Assembly: GCA_963704875.1 (NCBI GenBank)
Contig: CAVPIA010000005.1
Location: 248,001-312,000 of the forward strand
Reading direction: 5' to 3'
Length of the DNA stretch: 64,000 nucleotides
From: CAMYOC01 sp963704875
Lineage (GTDB): Bacteria > Pseudomonadota > Gammaproteobacteria > Steroidobacterales > XN24
Below are positions 61,921 through 64,000 of this stretch, in pieces (the first letter of the stretch is position 1; each line of letters starts with the position of its first letter). The translations under genes and the position numbers were made by a program. The notes under the pieces are model-generated. The model saw only the letters and a list, made by a program, of their open reading frames with translations. It had not been told where the DNA came from and did no database searches.

Positions 61921-62951
61921 CAAATCACGCCCGCGTGAAGCAAATCATGAATATTGAAAGCGCCAATCAATTTCCGTCCGTCGGCGGTGACCAGCAGCGC
62001 AGTGATGGAATGATCTTCCATCATCCGCATCGCTTCTTCTGCAATCACATCCGCGCCGATGGTCTTGCAGTCGGTGGTCATCACCGCCTGCATTTCGGTG
62101 GTTCGCAGATCACATCCCAGATCCAGCGCGCGTCGCAAATCGCCGTCGGTGAAGATACCGATCACGATATCCTGATCATCGACGATTGCGGTCATGCCGA
62201 GCCCGGTACGGGTCATTTCAAACAGGCCCTCGGAGACCGGCGTTTCCGGGCGCACTTTTGGTACCTGCTCATCGGTGCGCATGAAGTCTGAAACCCGCAG
62301 CAGCAACCGGCGGCCCAATGTGCCGCCAGGGTGAGACTTGGCAAAATCTTCTTTGGTAAAGCCGCGGCTATCCAGCAGGGCTACCGCGAGCGCGTCCCCC
62401 ATCGCAAGCGTGGCGGTGGTGCTGGCAGTTGGCGCCAGGTTCAGGGGGCAGGCTTCTTTCTCTATCTGTATATGGAGATTGACGTCTGCGGCCTGCGACA
62501 AGGTCGATTCCGGTCGGCTGGTCATGGTGATCAGCGGTACGCCCAGACGCTTGATCAGCGGCAGGATAAGTACCAGTTCGTTGGTTCCGCCGGAATTGGA
62601 AACCGCGAGTACCACATCGTCACCGGTGATCATCCCCAGGTCCCCGTGACTGGCTTCGCCCGGGTGGACAAAGAACGACGGACTCCCGGTACTGGCGAGC
62701 GTCGCCGCGATCTTGCTCGCGATATGACCTGATTTGCCCATGCCGGTCACCACGATCCGGCCTTTGCAATTCAGGCAGAGCTTGCATGCCTGGACAAAAT
62801 CATCGCCGATGCTTTCCATCAGAGCGGAAACAGCGGCGGCCTCGATCTGCAGTACCTCCCGGGCTCGATCCAGAATCTGCCTATCGTTCAGACGGCTATC
62901 CCGGTTCAGATGCCGCGCGGGTTCAGAAGAAGCCAAGGATGTGTCCCTCAT
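61920..62951 (-). CDS. kdsD: D-arabinose-5-phosphate isomerase KdsD
   Basis: A 343-residue protein: SIS domain (about 45-180) with GMGKSGHIASKIAATLASTG and SHGDLGM, followed by two CBS domains (about 210-340). It makes arabinose-5-phosphate, the first step to Kdo. ATG 62951 overlaps the yrbG end by 29 bases; no clear ribosome site is present, so the start is uncertain. Confidence 0.95.
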   Translation of the reverse strand: MRDTSLASSEPARHLNRDSRLNDRQILDRAREVLQIEAAAVSALMESIGDDFVQACKLCLNCKGRIVVTGMGKSGHIASKIAATLASTGSPSFFVHPGEASHGDLGMITGDDVVLAVSNSGGTNELVLILPLIKRLGVPLITMTSRPESTLSQAADVNLHIQIEKEACPLNLAPTASTTATLAMGDALAVALLDSRGFTKEDFAKSHPGGTLGRRLLLRVSDFMRTDEQVPKVRPETPVSEGLFEMTRTGLGMTAIVDDQDIVIGIFTDGDLRRALDLGCDLRTTEMQAVMTTDCKTIGADVIAEEAMRMMEDHSITALLVTADGRKLIGAFNIHDLLHAGVI

Positions 62952-63885
62952 AAGCAACGAATGCGATCAGCAAACCGCCTCCCTGAAAACGGGAGATGCG
63001 ACCACTGCCAGTGAAATTGTAGGTCAAACCGAACAGAACCAGGGTCACCGCGATCATCACCGGCAAATGCAGGTTGAGCAAGCTCGCATCAAGGGGCTTG
63101 GGGTCGATCAGACCCGCAGGACCGATGACCGCCAGGCAATTGAACATATTCGAGCCGACGATGTTGCCCAGCGCAATATCGTGTTCCTTTTTCAGAGCGC
63201 TGACGACCGAAACCGCGAGCTCAGGCAGGCTGGTGCCCACTGCCACTACTGTCAGGCCGATGATCAGATCGCTGACTCCGAGCTCGATGGCCAGATTATG
63301 GGCGCCCCAAACCAGCGTCTGTGCGCCGACCAGTAATACAGTCAGGCCGATCACCAGCCACATGATCGCCTTGGACATGGGAAGTCCGCTGGGAATTTCA
63401 GCTTCGATATCTGCCGCCATCGGATCCGAGTCCGGCGGCACCCGGGCCAGCCGGACCAGCCAGTTCATCACTACCACAAGACCCGCGATCAGGATCGCCC
63501 CATCAAGACGGCTCAGCGTGTTATCCAGCATCAGCATGACGCTTAGCAGGGTTACCGCCAACAATGCGGGCATTTCCCGCCGTAGCACTGTGGATCGTAC
63601 GTTGAGCGGACTGACCAACGCAGATGCGCCGAGTACCAGCGCGATGTTGGTGATGTTCGAGCCGACCGCATTGCCAATGGCAAGGTCGGCGTTGCCTTCG
63701 AGTGAGGCGCTGATGGAGACCAGAATCTCGGGAGCCGAGGTGGCCAGCGCCACCACCGTGAGACCGATCAACAGTGCGGGGACGCCGAGATTTCGGGCAG
63801 TGCCGGCCGCGCCTACGACAAATCGATCCGCGCCCCAGATCAGGAGAGCAAAACCGGCAACGGTGGCGGCGGAGTAAAGCAGCAT
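62923..63885 (-). CDS. yrbG: Calcium/sodium antiporter family protein (YrbG)
   Basis: A 320-residue CaCA-family exchanger with ten hydrophobic segments in two inverted halves. Each half has an alpha-repeat: GLTVVALATSAPEILVS with GNAVGSNITNIALVLG, and GLTVVAVGTSLPELAVS with GNIVGSNMFNCLAVIG. It heads the kds-lpt run as in E. coli. ATG 63885 is preferred over the TTG one codon earlier. Confidence 0.95.
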   Translation of the reverse strand: MLLYSAATVAGFALLIWGADRFVVGAAGTARNLGVPALLIGLTVVALATSAPEILVSISASLEGNADLAIGNAVGSNITNIALVLGASALVSPLNVRSTVLRREMPALLAVTLLSVMLMLDNTLSRLDGAILIAGLVVVMNWLVRLARVPPDSDPMAADIEAEIPSGLPMSKAIMWLVIGLTVLLVGAQTLVWGAHNLAIELGVSDLIIGLTVVAVGTSLPELAVSVVSALKKEHDIALGNIVGSNMFNCLAVIGPAGLIDPKPLDASLLNLHLPVMIAVTLVLFGLTYNFTGSGRISRFQGGGLLIAFVAYEGHILGFF

Positions 63886-64000
63886 CAACAGGGTCCGATG
63901 GCCGGTCGGGCCCAGCGACCCTCGGCGGGGCGCCCATGATACACGCTTCGCCCGACCTTGATCGACAAGCGCGGCTGAAGTTCCATTTCCGGTGAGCGCA

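Noticed and set aside
63991..64000. GTG codon at the right edge as a possible mlaF start
   Set aside because: E. coli has mlaF divergent from yrbG, and GTG AGC GCA could begin such a gene, but only three codons are visible.
1..64000. CRISPR arrays, insertion sequences, tRNA and rRNA genes
   Set aside because: I saw no regularly spaced short repeats, no transposase motifs with terminal repeats and no recognisable tRNA arms or rRNA segments. The only sizeable direct repeats are inside the amylase gene.

Overview
The window is a GC-rich (roughly 60% by eye), densely coded chromosomal segment, almost certainly from a deep-branching gammaproteobacterium of the Chromatiales/Xanthomonadales/Woeseiales type. 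The evidence is the gammaproteobacterial gene order yrbG-kdsD-kdsC-lptC-lptA-lptB-rpoN-hpf-ptsN-rapZ, a heptose/Kdo LPS-core block, and groESL preceded by a perfect CIRCE element. A pyrophosphate-linked pair, H+-PPase and PPi-dependent phosphofructokinase, is more typical of methylotrophs, sulfur oxidisers and their relatives than of enterics. I see no rRNA, tRNA, insertion sequence, prophage or CRISPR array. No gap between genes exceeds about 240 bases.

Layout. 1-3000: dsbD (cut by the left edge) and cutA run leftward from a good promoter; groES-groEL run rightward and end at a UUCG-loop terminator. 3090-14011: glnE, then an LPS inner-core run (small zinc-finger protein, glycosyltransferase, hldD, waaF, kdkA; lpxL-like on the minus strand; hldE, waaA). 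14001-16514 (minus): tolC, rhodanese and a Pcm-like methyltransferase, with a palindrome before tolC. 16750-23066 (plus): thiC, a GGDEF-EAL protein and hppA. 23186-26395: pfp (minus), adk (plus), rnd (minus). 26514-31286 (plus): a tightly overlapping run of membrane protein, mpl, ubiX, LON-domain protein, dual CDGSH protein, DUF2007 protein and alpha/beta hydrolase. 31307-34379: hemL-thiE-thiD (minus) and a divergent rubredoxin. 34443-36705 (minus): cpdA, class II aldolase and a TraB/GumN protein. 36785-40738: O-methyltransferase (plus), metK-ahcY (minus) and a thioredoxin-like protein (plus). 40823-49070 (plus): tkt-gap-pgk-pyk, then a penicillin-acylase-family hydrolase. 49239-53153 (minus): a large alpha-amylase lipoprotein and an exported peroxiredoxin. 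53305-54543: a patatin. 54548-63885 (minus): mgtE, rapZ, ptsN, hpf, rpoN, lptB, lptA, lptC, kdsC, kdsD, yrbG.

How it fits together. Two LPS blocks supply heptose (HldE, HldD), Kdo (KdsD, KdsC), core assembly (WaaA, KdkA, WaaF), lipid A acylation and transport (LptABC). Central carbon (Tkt, Gap, Pgk, Pyk) plus PPi-PFK and H+-PPase point to glycolysis/gluconeogenesis that conserves pyrophosphate energy. MetK, AhcY and two methyltransferases form a SAM-use group; ThiC, ThiE and ThiD make thiamine.

Most of the window is conserved housekeeping DNA and I do not see a defence or mobile system. The items most worth a second look are the alpha-amylase with three carbohydrate-binding-like modules nested inside its GH13 fold, the CDGSH/DUF2007/LON/hydrolase operon of unknown purpose, the hppA/pfp pairing, the palindromes before tolC and metK, and the c-di-GMP protein with altered EAL residues.
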